48,024 bases of DNA, from the IMG/VR virus record IMGVR_UViG_3300028610_003703, positions 1 to 48,024 of that record. One strand, written 5' to 3'. The notes under the pieces were generated by a model that was not told the DNA's origin, searched no databases, and was given only the letters and a program-made list of their open reading frames with translations. Numbering within the stretch: the first letter of the stretch is position 1; every line of letters begins with the position of its first letter. Source of the DNA: a virus. Shown in pieces: positions 24,467 to 34,454 of the stretch. The position numbers and the translations under genes were made by a program.

Positions 24467-27398
24467 TGCAGGCAGTCGTTCTATATTGGGTAGACTCACC
24501 ATTGATATGAGTGGTGTAGTCGGTGCTCAACGGGTAAATGCTGCTGCTGCCAATTCCTTTAATAGGTCATGGTCACGAACTGGACGTGTAGTTGATCGTT
24601 CTGCTCAACAGATGGGTCAATCATTTCGAGGCCTAGCTAATCAAATCCGGTTAACTGAAAGAGCAATGAGTTCATTTGCTCAGACGAGAGTAGGTCGTGA
24701 TCTAGCCCTCATTGAAAAAACTACGGGTAATATCGCCAATAATTTTAAGCTCATTAGCCTGGGTGCGGGTTTGGCTGCTGGACGTGGCGCCAAAGAAGCC
24801 TTTGGTCTCTTCAGAGCTAATGAGCTTCTCGTGGCCATGTCAAAAAATCAAGATCAGGTAAATGAAAGACAAGCACAATTTAGAGCATTAGCTGATAGAA
24901 CAGGACAATCATATCTCACGATTCTAGAAGCCTCAGAACGATTGCTTCCTACTATCGGTCGTACAAATATTGATCTATCTCAGACATTACTCTTGGCTCA
25001 ACGTCTTGCTTTAATGGATCCTGCACAGGGTGTTCAGGGTGCTGCAATTGCATTACGTGAAGCATTGGGTGGAGAGGCTCGTTCTCTTGCATTCCGGTTT
25101 GAGATACCCAGATTTGAAGTAAGAAAGGCTATCAACGAAGCCCAGGGTGATCCTCAGGCCATGATTGATGCACTCGATCGGTTAATTGATCGGGTAGGTA
25201 TTTCAAATGAAGCATTTCTAACGATGCAAAAGAATGGCATTAATGTTTTCAACAGGTTAAAGGACACGGTTCGTAATGCCATGGCTGTTGCCTTTACACC
25301 TCTTCTTATGGAGATCTTGATTCCAGGTGCAAAAATGATCTCTGATTTTCTTCAAGCGATTATCGATACTAATCCAGAGCTATTGAATTGGGTTGCCCTC
25401 ATCCTGGTTGGTACAACCGCAATAGCACCTCTACTCTTTGGTCTAAGCAAAGCTATCGGGCTCTTTGTGAGCCTAAAAACTGTTCTTGCAGCTAATGTTT
25501 TACTTCTCAAAGGTTTTGTAGCTACAGCAGCCGGAGCAGGAGTTTTAGCCATTGCAGCAGGAATTGGTATTGGAGGTGGCCTTGCTATTGTAAAGGCCTT
25601 GGCTGATTCAGGTGCTGAGGGTGGAAGCTTTGAAAGAATTCGACAGGGTGAAAGTGTAGGGGATGTCATTGGTAATACCTTTAAACAACTTCTCCTCCTT
25701 GCTATTCAAGCTATTGATGATTTTGGAACAGCCCTAGCCAGAGCTGTTTTTATCATTAGAGCGCTTGGGGATGAAATAGGTACAAGATTGGGTGGAACCT
25801 TTGAAGCATTGAGACTACTCATTTTGCAGGCCGGTAATGATTTAGCGATGGCTCTTACTGAACTTTCTATTGGGATTCTAGATTCATTTCCTTTTCTAGG
25901 AAATGCAGATGAACAAAGAAATAGTCTAGCCATTCAAGCTGCCTTTGGGGAAGAATTACAAACGAGACTAAGGGAAATCGCATCTATGCCATCTCTAGGT
26001 CTTGATAATATTGTAGCTAGAAGTGAAGAAGCATTCCCAAATACGAGAGATCTCACTAGAACTGCAGCAGGGCTTCTCTTCCCTGGATTAATATCTGAAA
26101 CTGAAGATAATCTATCCTCATTGAATAAATTCTTCAATCAACTTCTTGCAGGATTCCAGAATCATGTCATGGTCTTGAATCAAACAATAGAAGCCATAGC
26201 CGAAATCAATGACGAATTCGATAAAGAAATTGAATTACGCAGAAGTAGAAGAGGTCTTGCAGATAAACGAACTGGAGAAAATCTCTCCCTTTCGGAATTT
26301 AGAAGAGATAGAGACGAAGCCCGTAAAAATATCAGAGAAATTAATGAATTCAATCGTAGTCAAATAGAAAAAGTGAAAGAAGCAGAAGCTGAGATAAAGA
26401 AAGCACGAAAAAAAGCAGGGGAAGACAGACTTCAAAAACTTAGGGAATTCCAATTACAGGAAGTACGACGCCTACAGGATCATCAACGTCGTTTAACTCA
26501 AATCAGAGAAGATGCAAGAGTCAGGATACAACGAGCTGCTTCTCAACTTGATGCTGTAGCTGTCTTTGAAGCACGAAATGATAGAAACAGAAGAATAAAT
26601 GAAGAGAAAACCACCTTCGGAATCCAACAACAGAGACGTCAAACGGATTTTGAAACGGAAATGGCTCTTTTCATTCGACAAAGTGAAGCCAGAATTGCCG
26701 CCCTGATTAATGCTGAAGAGAATCGTACGCGGGTTGAAGCGGAACAATTTGCATTACGCAGGGCTTTAGCAATTCAGGATGCAGCATTAAGACGCCAAGA
26801 TACAGAAGAAGACAGAAGAATTGCTAGAGACCGACTTCTAGAAGATCGAGAAATCGAAGATCAACTACTAGAAGAACAACGTAAGAAAAGTCTCAATAAA
26901 CTTCGTGAAGATCTTGAAGATCAAAGTGCATCGATCAGGGCAGTTAATAATTCTGTCATTTCTCTGGCATCAACCGCCTCTACATCAATGTTTAAATTTT
27001 TCAAAAGTGTAGCAGATGGAGCTCAGAATTTTGGAGACCGGATTGGGAATTTCATTAATGATGTAGGAGGAGCCATAGGTGGAATTGGGAACAACGTCAA
27101 AAATACAGTAAATAAATTTTTACCCATTTTTGATTCAGGAGGTACACCCCCTGTGGGAAGTTCATTCCTGTCATTACAACCTGAGCTCATCACTCTTTCA
27201 CAACCTGCAAGAGTTATGTCCCCACAACAAACACGTTCTATGTTGGGAGGTGGGAGTGGAGGAGGTGGAATCAATCTTACCATCGAAAATCTTTCAATTC
27301 CGATTGATGGACTTGGTAATATGAGACCAGAAGATGCAGCAAACGTTGTAAAAGAAGGTCTAGTCCTGGCCCTACAAGATCTTATGGGGAATGGATAA
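24450..27398 (+). CDS. Tape measure protein
   Basis: The 982-residue protein sets tail length. It has a helical N-terminus, several hydrophobic segments (about 315-385) that could cross the host membrane during DNA injection, and a long charged coiled-coil stretch (about 590-830) rich in R, E and Q. It ends with a glycine-rich part (GGGSGGGG) near residue 935. At about 0.15 nm per residue this corresponds to a tail of roughly 145-150 nm, an inference from the general rule. It follows the chaperones, as always in siphophages. Confidence 0.93.
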   Translation: MFAGASAGSRSILGRLTIDMSGVVGAQRVNAAAANSFNRSWSRTGRVVDRSAQQMGQSFRGLANQIRLTERAMSSFAQTRVGRDLALIEKTTGNIANNFKLISLGAGLAAGRGAKEAFGLFRANELLVAMSKNQDQVNERQAQFRALADRTGQSYLTILEASERLLPTIGRTNIDLSQTLLLAQRLALMDPAQGVQGAAIALREALGGEARSLAFRFEIPRFEVRKAINEAQGDPQAMIDALDRLIDRVGISNEAFLTMQKNGINVFNRLKDTVRNAMAVAFTPLLMEILIPGAKMISDFLQAIIDTNPELLNWVALILVGTTAIAPLLFGLSKAIGLFVSLKTVLAANVLLLKGFVATAAGAGVLAIAAGIGIGGGLAIVKALADSGAEGGSFERIRQGESVGDVIGNTFKQLLLLAIQAIDDFGTALARAVFIIRALGDEIGTRLGGTFEALRLLILQAGNDLAMALTELSIGILDSFPFLGNADEQRNSLAIQAAFGEELQTRLREIASMPSLGLDNIVARSEEAFPNTRDLTRTAAGLLFPGLISETEDNLSSLNKFFNQLLAGFQNHVMVLNQTIEAIAEINDEFDKEIELRRSRRGLADKRTGENLSLSEFRRDRDEARKNIREINEFNRSQIEKVKEAEAEIKKARKKAGEDRLQKLREFQLQEVRRLQDHQRRLTQIREDARVRIQRAASQLDAVAVFEARNDRNRRINEEKTTFGIQQQRRQTDFETEMALFIRQSEARIAALINAEENRTRVEAEQFALRRALAIQDAALRRQDTEEDRRIARDRLLEDREIEDQLLEEQRKKSLNKLREDLEDQSASIRAVNNSVISLASTASTSMFKFFKSVADGAQNFGDRIGNFINDVGGAIGGIGNNVKNTVNKFLPIFDSGGTPPVGSSFLSLQPELITLSQPARVMSPQQTRSMLGGGSGGGGINLTIENLSIPIDGLGNMRPEDAANVVKEGLVLALQDLMGNG

Positions 27399-27763
27399 TG
27401 CCCTATCAAATTGTTGCAGGACATGACAATCCCGGAACCCTAGTTGACCTTACCATTCAACCTCGTTCTAATGGAACATTTACTACTATGCCTGATATCG
27501 TATCAGGAGATGGAACAGTTTATGAAGATGGACCTCTCTCGGCCCAATGGATTTACTCGGTTTTGGATGAAACCGAGTATGTAACGATTCTCTCTGAAAC
27601 AGGTCTTACTTCTGTTAAAAGTGCTCTAGTAACAATAAGAACTCAAAATAATGCCAGAGCATTCGCCAATTATAATGCTGTGATAGTTAGGCCTGGAAAA
27701 CTTACCTATCATTTTTTCTGGGACAATGTCATCTTCGAATTAAGAAATCTGGAGGCATTATAG
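27398..27763 (+). CDS. Tail protein downstream of the tape measure, 121 aa
   Basis: A 121-residue beta-rich protein starting as TAATG from the tape measure stop. The pattern of strands ending in IVRPGKLTYHFFWDNV fits a small distal tail or tail-tip component. I cannot assign a named family; Dit-like proteins are usually larger. It is followed immediately by the giant tip protein, with which it likely interacts. Confidence 0.65.
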   Translation: MPYQIVAGHDNPGTLVDLTIQPRSNGTFTTMPDIVSGDGTVYEDGPLSAQWIYSVLDETEYVTILSETGLTSVKSALVTIRTQNNARAFANYNAVIVRPGKLTYHFFWDNVIFELRNLEAL

Positions 27764-30700
27764 ATGTCTAAAGTTACATGGATTGGACATCCACTTCATG
27801 TAAAATCATATGTCTATTTCTGGGAACCTGATGTGGTTTATCAAGCCCAAATAATGGGTTCCTCTTGGGAATTTCCTCTTACAAATATTTTAACAGACTC
27901 TGGTAGCACTCTTCAAGGTAGTATCTTTGATGTAGAAGAGGGCATGACCATCTACATCGGAAGTAGTGCTGGAACTTATGATCTAGGTAGAGTAAGAACT
28001 AGAGACATTACTCCCGATGGAACAACCCTTCCCATTGGCAGAACTTCTCGTGGAGCTCGATTTGGAGAACTCAATCCCGCTGCAGGATCCTATATTACTG
28101 TTGTTAATCATTTCGATGTTTGGAGTAAAACTCCTTTTATTGATGAAGACGGAGTCATAACAAAAGATGAAATCAGCTTTCGGGCATCTATTGCTCAACC
28201 TCCTATTGCACATGCCGGAGAACACAATTGTGGCTTTGTGGATGACGGCACCGCCCTCCTCACAGTTAACTTTGATGCCGTTGATACTACTATCATCCAA
28301 AGCGGGGCAGGAGCCCCCGTCTACGCCTGGGACTTTGGTGCCGGTGCAACCCCCGAGACAGCCACTACAGCAACGGTAAGTGGTGTTACATTTCCAGCTG
28401 GAAAACCTCGATGGATCAAACTTACTGTTAGTCATAATAGCGTTTCCCATACAACACGACGTGTTATCTATCCTGCAGCCAGAACAGGGGCTGATTCACC
28501 AACTACACTAGTAGTAGATAGTTTTACAAGAACACTCAAACCTGAAGGTCAGATAATGAACTTCAGACTAAAATCTGATACGGTCAGTGTACCGGACGGT
28601 GCAATGGTCATCTTCATGCAAGAAGAAGATTTCGGTGGTTCCCCTGGTCCTCTTATTGGAGATAGTATTCTTAAATTCATTGGTTATCATGTTGAGGATC
28701 CTGCAGAAGTTTCAGCTTCTCGACAAGGCACTGTAACAGAAACTACAATCAGAGCTGAAGATTTTTTACAAAGATCTTCAAAACGACCCGGTTTCTCACA
28801 AGTCATTCAAAGGAAAACTTCTCCAAAGAATTGGAATCATTTAAAAGATGCTGATATCGATCGTTACACTCATTACCTTCTCCATTGGCATTCAACACTA
28901 TCTGAAGTTACTGGTGTTAAACTCTCTGGTTTGGGAAGTACCTATCCCGTAACAACCCTGGGAAGTACTGGTAGTTCTCTCTATTCACAATTAGATAAAA
29001 TGGCAAGAGCCATTACCCATAGACTCACTTCTAATCACAGAGGCATGATTCAAGTCGTTCAAGACCCAATGAGACAGGATACGATTGATCGTATCAGTAC
29101 GGTTGTTGTCGATATTGATGAAGCAGACTGGACTGAAGTTCGTTTTATCAAAAGTTATTATCCCAAGGTTCATTGGTTACGATCTTCAGCAATTGTAGCA
29201 GATACAACAAAAGTACCGGTAGTCTTTTCCCAATCCCCGGGAGAATCACCAGGTCAAGGTTTAAGTAGTCAAAATCTTGGTCAATTACTAACAACAGGTC
29301 AAACCCATCTCAATATCATTACAGGTCATGATTATGCCCGTTTAAATGCTGAATTTGGAATCTTTGATATCACTCTCGCCCATGGCGGAGACATCGGTAT
29401 TAATCCCGCCGAAATGACCTGGATAAGATCTACTTTAAGTGCAAGTAATCAAACAGAACGTGGCATTAGTTATACTGATGAAAGATTTCTGCCTCTTGAA
29501 ATAACCTACTCTACCGATACTCTGACGGGTTCACAAAGATGTCGAATTCGGGTAGAACGTGAAGTTGAAGGAACACCCGGCGTTACATATATACCGGATT
29601 CATTCGATTTTCCGGGTTTTAACTTTCCAGAACTGAATCTGGGTCTCCCTGACATAACCCTTCCTGAAATAGATCTGGGAGATTTTGCTCTAGAATCAGG
29701 TCGTGGTGCTTTTGCCGTATTAACTGATTTAGGTGGACTCTACACAACCACTACATGGAATGATGCAACACCTAGTTGGGCTGGACTTGATTTAACTGAG
29801 TATGGTTTTTCAGATACCCCAGTAGATTGGAGTGCCTCACCCCATTCACCATTATATGTAGACAAAGGTGATGAAATTGAAACTCTAATTGCAGGATTGA
29901 GTCATCTCTGGCTTGTTAGAGATACACTGGGTCCAAACCTTTCAGTGGAAAAAGTCTTCTCATTCGATAATCAATCCAATCAACGTATGATTGGTTGGTC
30001 AAGGGGCAGAGCTAATTGGGCCATTATAGCTTCATGGGATGAAATTTCAGGCCAATTTGTAACATCTACTTGGTCCAAAGATTTACTTAATTGGACACAA
30101 TCTGTAGTTACCAGTCAAACTCTTACTGGAAGTCTTAATACTGAAGCTTTTTACCCAGGCCTTTGGCTATCACCTTATGACGCTGGTACGGCTATTACAA
30201 CCGCTTGGTTCAATTCAACAGATAATGATGTAAGCATTGCTGTTTCCTACATCACTCATGATTTTGGTCAAACCTGGAACTTATTCAATCTACCTGATAT
30301 CAATCCAGATGCAGCATTAGCAGAAACATTACAAATCCCATTTGAATTTTCTATTGGTCATGAAGTAGCATTCTATGGAAGACAATACTACGCTAATCCA
30401 AGATATGATTCAAGGCTCTATCGAGCAATTGGATCCCAGATAACAGACATTACTCCTGTCTTTACAGCAGTAGAACATGGACCCTATCATAGTGGAAGAT
30501 CTTTTGCTGTCTCTGACGCTGATTTTAATCAAATCTATCTTATCGGATGGGATAGTACAGGAGATCAACATAGAGGCGTTTTTATTACGGCTAATGCTGG
30601 CTCTGCTACTCCTTCTTGGATTACTCCAGTATCCCCAGTTTCTGCAGTTGCTTGGCATAAAGTTTATGCATCTGCATCCGATAAAGACCTTGCTTTTCTA

Positions 30701-32422
30701 TTGGGAGATAACGGAACCGTCGCATGGATTCCTGATGGAACTAATGACCTTGTAAAGACGGGTGATATGACGCATGGGGACTCGCTAGTGGGTATTATAG
30801 CAGGTGATGGTTATAACCCTCCATTAACTCTCCCCTCGCCCTCTATGCGCTCCGTATCAAGTGTTGCAGTATTGGTCGATGGAAATAATCGGATATCCTA
30901 TAGTGAAGATTTTGAAGCAAGCAATCCTTCTTGGACAGAACTAACAGGGTCATTCTCTGGTAATCCAACTGATGTCGATTTTGATTATAGTAGTACCTAT
31001 GTAACTAATGATGACGGAACGGGTCAACTCGATCTTTGGATGGTAACACGGGATACTGTTACTGTCAGATGTTATAATGTCACGGATGTCTTGGGAACAC
31101 CAGGTTTTACATTAGAATGGACATCAACACTTCTTGACAGTGGTTCTGCTATTGATCCCAGAATACATTCCAACAATATCACGAGCAATGATGTGGTAAC
31201 CATTACATTTGGGGATCAGAATGAAATCAGACACGCTTATTCGGATGATGGAGGAACTACCTGGCAAAATAATAGTAACATCGTTGTAATTGACCCAACT
31301 GGCGATTTCTCTAGTGGGGATATTGCATGTGCATCTCGAGATGATGATATTTTCATCCATTCAAACAAAGCCCCAGTCATTACAGGAGATGGAAGTATCC
31401 CACTCGATGTTAGAAACGGTCAAGTTCCCTTCTTTGATATCAGAATACAAACAGCTAGTAGTGAACGAACTGAATTTTATTCGCCTTTACCCTATACTGC
31501 AGCCAGACTTCTGGGAGGGTCAGCTATTCTTTTAGCTCGACCAGAGATCTCTTCAGCAAGTACTCCTAATCTCTTCTTCGATTATGATACAAATCTCAAT
31601 TATGATATCATCGATGGCTCTCTTTCCACTGGACTCTCTGGTAATGGCATCAAAGATAATGAAGGTTCTTCAAGTGATATAGAAGTCTGGCATTGGTGGT
31701 CTTATCCCGTAAGTCTTACTCGGCAACAAATCAATTGGTTCTTTAATATCGGGCCTCTTGATGATCCCGCAAACATGAGCTTACAATCTCAGCTTTATCT
31801 TCTCAATAATTCTCTCGGGATTGATTTTTATCAGGGTTCAGCTTCATTTGATGATGGGGTACCTCCCGATAATGAATGGCAAACAAAGATTCTAACTGAA
31901 GATTATGGCCCTGCAAATCTTAATCGAATCAATTCTAGCGGGGGTGGAAGTGGAGATGTCGATATATTCATTGATAATCTCACTCATACTATAGAGTCAG
32001 GCATCGATACGCTTACTAATCCTGCACTATTCTTGGTAAGTTCTTATCTTTCTTCTCCAGGAAGTGCCACCTGGTTAAATGTTACTCCCGGTGGAGAAAC
32101 AGGGTTTGTTCCATTTAAGACCCATGGTATTTCTGTCTCACAAGATAATGACGAAGACCATCTTGCTATAATCGGGAAAGACCTATCAGATACATACGCT
32201 CTATCCATATCATCAACCAGAGGCTTGAGTTGGTCACTCATCGGTTTAGCAGATGATACGATTCATGCTTTAACCCATAATCAGAATAAAATCTGTGTCT
32301 GGGGTGAAAGTAAACTTGGAGTTAGTGATAATGGAGGGGCAACTTTCTTCGATAAGGTAGGAAGTTATGCTGCAGACGTAGGGGCATTGGGAACCGTAAA
32401 AAGAGCGATTGTGAGACTCTAA
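27764..32422 (+). CDS. Giant tail tip/baseplate protein with PKD-like and Asp-box (BNR) repeats
   Basis: The 1552-residue product is the largest in the window. Residues 1-140 are a beta-rich N-terminus with YVYFWEPDVVYQAQIMG. A PKD-like segment near 145-240 (PVYAWDFGAGATPE, RWIKLTVSH) follows. Residues 255-620 resemble a tail hub region. From about 640 the chain contains repeated beta-propeller-like blades with Asp-box turns: ITHDFGQTW (about 830), YSDDGGTTW (about 1158), SSTRGLSW (about 1480) and SDNGGATF (about 1520). The Asp-box fold occurs in sialidases and VPS10-type propellers and often binds sugars. Attachment to the host surface is the likely role. Confidence 0.8.
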   Translation: MSKVTWIGHPLHVKSYVYFWEPDVVYQAQIMGSSWEFPLTNILTDSGSTLQGSIFDVEEGMTIYIGSSAGTYDLGRVRTRDITPDGTTLPIGRTSRGARFGELNPAAGSYITVVNHFDVWSKTPFIDEDGVITKDEISFRASIAQPPIAHAGEHNCGFVDDGTALLTVNFDAVDTTIIQSGAGAPVYAWDFGAGATPETATTATVSGVTFPAGKPRWIKLTVSHNSVSHTTRRVIYPAARTGADSPTTLVVDSFTRTLKPEGQIMNFRLKSDTVSVPDGAMVIFMQEEDFGGSPGPLIGDSILKFIGYHVEDPAEVSASRQGTVTETTIRAEDFLQRSSKRPGFSQVIQRKTSPKNWNHLKDADIDRYTHYLLHWHSTLSEVTGVKLSGLGSTYPVTTLGSTGSSLYSQLDKMARAITHRLTSNHRGMIQVVQDPMRQDTIDRISTVVVDIDEADWTEVRFIKSYYPKVHWLRSSAIVADTTKVPVVFSQSPGESPGQGLSSQNLGQLLTTGQTHLNIITGHDYARLNAEFGIFDITLAHGGDIGINPAEMTWIRSTLSASNQTERGISYTDERFLPLEITYSTDTLTGSQRCRIRVEREVEGTPGVTYIPDSFDFPGFNFPELNLGLPDITLPEIDLGDFALESGRGAFAVLTDLGGLYTTTTWNDATPSWAGLDLTEYGFSDTPVDWSASPHSPLYVDKGDEIETLIAGLSHLWLVRDTLGPNLSVEKVFSFDNQSNQRMIGWSRGRANWAIIASWDEISGQFVTSTWSKDLLNWTQSVVTSQTLTGSLNTEAFYPGLWLSPYDAGTAITTAWFNSTDNDVSIAVSYITHDFGQTWNLFNLPDINPDAALAETLQIPFEFSIGHEVAFYGRQYYANPRYDSRLYRAIGSQITDITPVFTAVEHGPYHSGRSFAVSDADFNQIYLIGWDSTGDQHRGVFITANAGSATPSWITPVSPVSAVAWHKVYASASDKDLAFLLGDNGTVAWIPDGTNDLVKTGDMTHGDSLVGIIAGDGYNPPLTLPSPSMRSVSSVAVLVDGNNRISYSEDFEASNPSWTELTGSFSGNPTDVDFDYSSTYVTNDDGTGQLDLWMVTRDTVTVRCYNVTDVLGTPGFTLEWTSTLLDSGSAIDPRIHSNNITSNDVVTITFGDQNEIRHAYSDDGGTTWQNNSNIVVIDPTGDFSSGDIACASRDDDIFIHSNKAPVITGDGSIPLDVRNGQVPFFDIRIQTASSERTEFYSPLPYTAARLLGGSAILLARPEISSASTPNLFFDYDTNLNYDIIDGSLSTGLSGNGIKDNEGSSSDIEVWHWWSYPVSLTRQQINWFFNIGPLDDPANMSLQSQLYLLNNSLGIDFYQGSASFDDGVPPDNEWQTKILTEDYGPANLNRINSSGGGSGDVDIFIDNLTHTIESGIDTLTNPALFLVSSYLSSPGSATWLNVTPGGETGFVPFKTHGISVSQDNDEDHLAIIGKDLSDTYALSISSTRGLSWSLIGLADDTIHALTHNQNKICVWGESKLGVSDNGGATFFDKVGSYAADVGALGTVKRAIVRL

Positions 32423-33633
32423 TGGCTGTTAGTAATGATGAGCTTCGTGATCTGTTTATTCAGTTTTTCAAATTTCTTGAAAATCTGACATTTGTCTTTG
32501 GACAAATAGGTATCATAGAAGATGGAAGGGATGTTATTTATGTACCCAACAAAAGCCGTCAATATGTTCTTGTTAGAGTCTATCGTACAACTGGTGTAAC
32601 AGTTGCAGAAGCAATCAATACCAAAGTTTCACCCGAATTTGATCTTTGGGTAAAAATGAAAGAGAATGACGATGGTATTCTCGAAATAATAGATGCAGCA
32701 GATCTTCAAGCTCTTGCTTCTACTGCGGGAAATGCCCCCAATCTTTCTGTAAGCCCCCATTCACATAAACTTGGGCTTACGGGTTTAGAAGATTTAGTTG
32801 AGGGAAGGAGATTAGAGCCTGGAGGAGTTTACTTCGATGAAGACAGAGGAGGCCTCTGGATTAAAGTCTTCCCTCTTCATCATAGTGGGGGCTATTTCAC
32901 AGGTGGTAGTATTGAGATGACGCCTTATATGCCAGCACTTACTAACAACAAAAATTGGACTAAAATTGGACTTGATAGAAGTACTAATCTTCTTGAAATC
33001 ATTAAAGGCCCTGATGTACCTGTTTCTAGTTTGATGTCTGAATCTACAGTTCAAGCGATGACATTCGTAGGATCGGATGTTTTACCTCTTGCTGCAATTG
33101 TTCTAAGAGGAGAAGAAATCCAATTTTCACGAAATACTCGTGTTGCTGATCTTCGTTACTGGGGAGGAGGACCTGCTGCGGGTGCAAGCTTTACAGGTTT
33201 AGAGCATTTTGAACTCGCGAATGAATTTACTATTCTCGTAACAGGAATAGGTGAAGTCAATTTTGAAGATTTTCTCTTCGAATTCGATACAAATTCTTTT
33301 GATAATGAATCTGACACAGATAGAGCAGTGATTAACACAGCAGGAAGGTATTTTGTCTCTGTTCACTATAGTCTAGAAGATAATAGTGGAGGTTCGGGTT
33401 GGAGTAACGTGGAAGTAGAAGTTACTAAAAATGTAGCTAATACTCCCCTGTTCGCTCATGAAGGAGCTCAGGATTCCTCAGGAACACCTAACATCATGAA
33501 CTTTACTTTTCAAAAAATTGTACAACTTGAAGTAGATGATTATCTTCGAGTAAGAGCACAACGAACCGATGGGGTCGATGATGTTAATGTAGACCTTTTT
33601 TCATTTAGTGGTATATTGATAGCTCCAAGCTAA
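32422..33633 (+). CDS. Tail fibre protein with C1q/TNF-like C-terminal domain
   Basis: A 403-residue protein beginning TAATG from the tip gene stop. The middle contains a short collar-like region. The last 130 residues read like a C1q/TNF-type jelly roll: AGRYFVSVHYSLEDN, then NVEVEVTKN, then KIVQLEVDDYLRVRAQR and a final LFSFSGILIAPS. Such domains trimerise and bind receptors at fibre tips in phages. It is the last structural gene before the sulfotransferase-like gene. Confidence 0.72.
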   Translation: MAVSNDELRDLFIQFFKFLENLTFVFGQIGIIEDGRDVIYVPNKSRQYVLVRVYRTTGVTVAEAINTKVSPEFDLWVKMKENDDGILEIIDAADLQALASTAGNAPNLSVSPHSHKLGLTGLEDLVEGRRLEPGGVYFDEDRGGLWIKVFPLHHSGGYFTGGSIEMTPYMPALTNNKNWTKIGLDRSTNLLEIIKGPDVPVSSLMSESTVQAMTFVGSDVLPLAAIVLRGEEIQFSRNTRVADLRYWGGGPAAGASFTGLEHFELANEFTILVTGIGEVNFEDFLFEFDTNSFDNESDTDRAVINTAGRYFVSVHYSLEDNSGGSGWSNVEVEVTKNVANTPLFAHEGAQDSSGTPNIMNFTFQKIVQLEVDDYLRVRAQRTDGVDDVNVDLFSFSGILIAPS

Positions 33634-33650
33634 AAAAAGGAGATAAAAAA

Positions 33651-34454
33651 ATGAAAGATACATATTTTATGGCAATTCCCAGAACCAGTGGTACACAAGT
33701 AATTGTTGAAGTTGCTACACGTCTTCAAATGGAGGGTTTACAACCTCTGATGCAATTCGATCAATTTGCAGCACTTGATCCTGAAGAAAGAGAATCTTTC
33801 AAGTTTTATGGGGGTCATTTTTATGACATTTTTTCATTATATGTTCCTAAAGAAGTACAGACTTTTACTCTGTTAAGAGAGCCTATTGCAAGAACCTTCT
33901 CTCATTTTAAATATCTAAGTATAACAAATCAGATAGAACATGATAGTTTCTTTGAGTTTTTATCTGATCCAGAATGGAAAGAAATAATGACTAATTTTCA
34001 AACTCGTTCTTTCCTTATTAATCGAGATCCCCGTATTATCGGAGGAAGAATAGAAATAGAACCAGATCCAGAAAATATGGTACTGGTAGAAATCATCACG
34101 AGAAGCAGATTAATGATGGAAGATCTCCCCGAGCAATTACTTTTTGATCAAGCACTAAATCTAGCTAATTCATTTTTTCTTGTGGGAATCACTGAAGAAC
34201 ACCAAAAAACTATGGAAATCCTTTTTAAACTATTGGGATTAACCTTACCCATCCCTGAAGTGGAACATAGAAACGAAATCTCAGATTCACATAATCCTCT
34301 TTGGTTAAAGGATTATGACAAAGCTTTCCAGATTGCTTTAGAAATAACTCTAGTTGATGCAGAATTCTACCAATTCTTTTTAAAGAGGTTATCAAAAATA
34401 GATATAGATAAGGTAGAAAAACAAGAGGAGTTATCCGATGTTGAAGTGGTTTGA
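33651..34454 (+). CDS. Sulfotransferase-like protein (Sulfotransfer_2 type)
   Basis: A 267-residue protein with two hallmarks of PAPS-dependent sulfotransferases. The N-terminal FMAIPRTSGTQV (residues 6-17) matches the 5'-phosphosulfate loop (IPKTxGTS), with R11 in place of the usual lysine. TLLREPIARTFSHFKYL (73-89) matches the 3'-phosphate motif, with R76 and S84. A GGHFYD segment (54-59) is also family-like. If active it would move sulfate from PAPS onto a sugar or protein. A strong ribosome site (AAGGAG) precedes it, and it overlaps the following membrane gene by 17 bp. Being joined to virion and lysis genes suggests a late role. The lysine-to-arginine change leaves activity uncertain. 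Confidence 0.78.
   Translation: MKDTYFMAIPRTSGTQVIVEVATRLQMEGLQPLMQFDQFAALDPEERESFKFYGGHFYDIFSLYVPKEVQTFTLLREPIARTFSHFKYLSITNQIEHDSFFEFLSDPEWKEIMTNFQTRSFLINRDPRIIGGRIEIEPDPENMVLVEIITRSRLMMEDLPEQLLFDQALNLANSFFLVGITEEHQKTMEILFKLLGLTLPIPEVEHRNEISDSHNPLWLKDYDKAFQIALEITLVDAEFYQFFLKRLSKIDIDKVEKQEELSDVEVV

Noticed and set aside
25352-25669. Long leftward frame inside the tape measure
   Set aside because: It is a shadow of the alanine-rich tape measure coding sequence.
28167-28379. Overlapping frame in the giant tip gene
   Set aside because: It lies within a confident coding region and shows no independent signal.
32161-32170. Promoter from the TCTTGCTATA copy inside the tip gene
   Set aside because: It is within a coding region and codes for LAI; with no nearby gene start in position it is likely chance, though it is listed as a caution.
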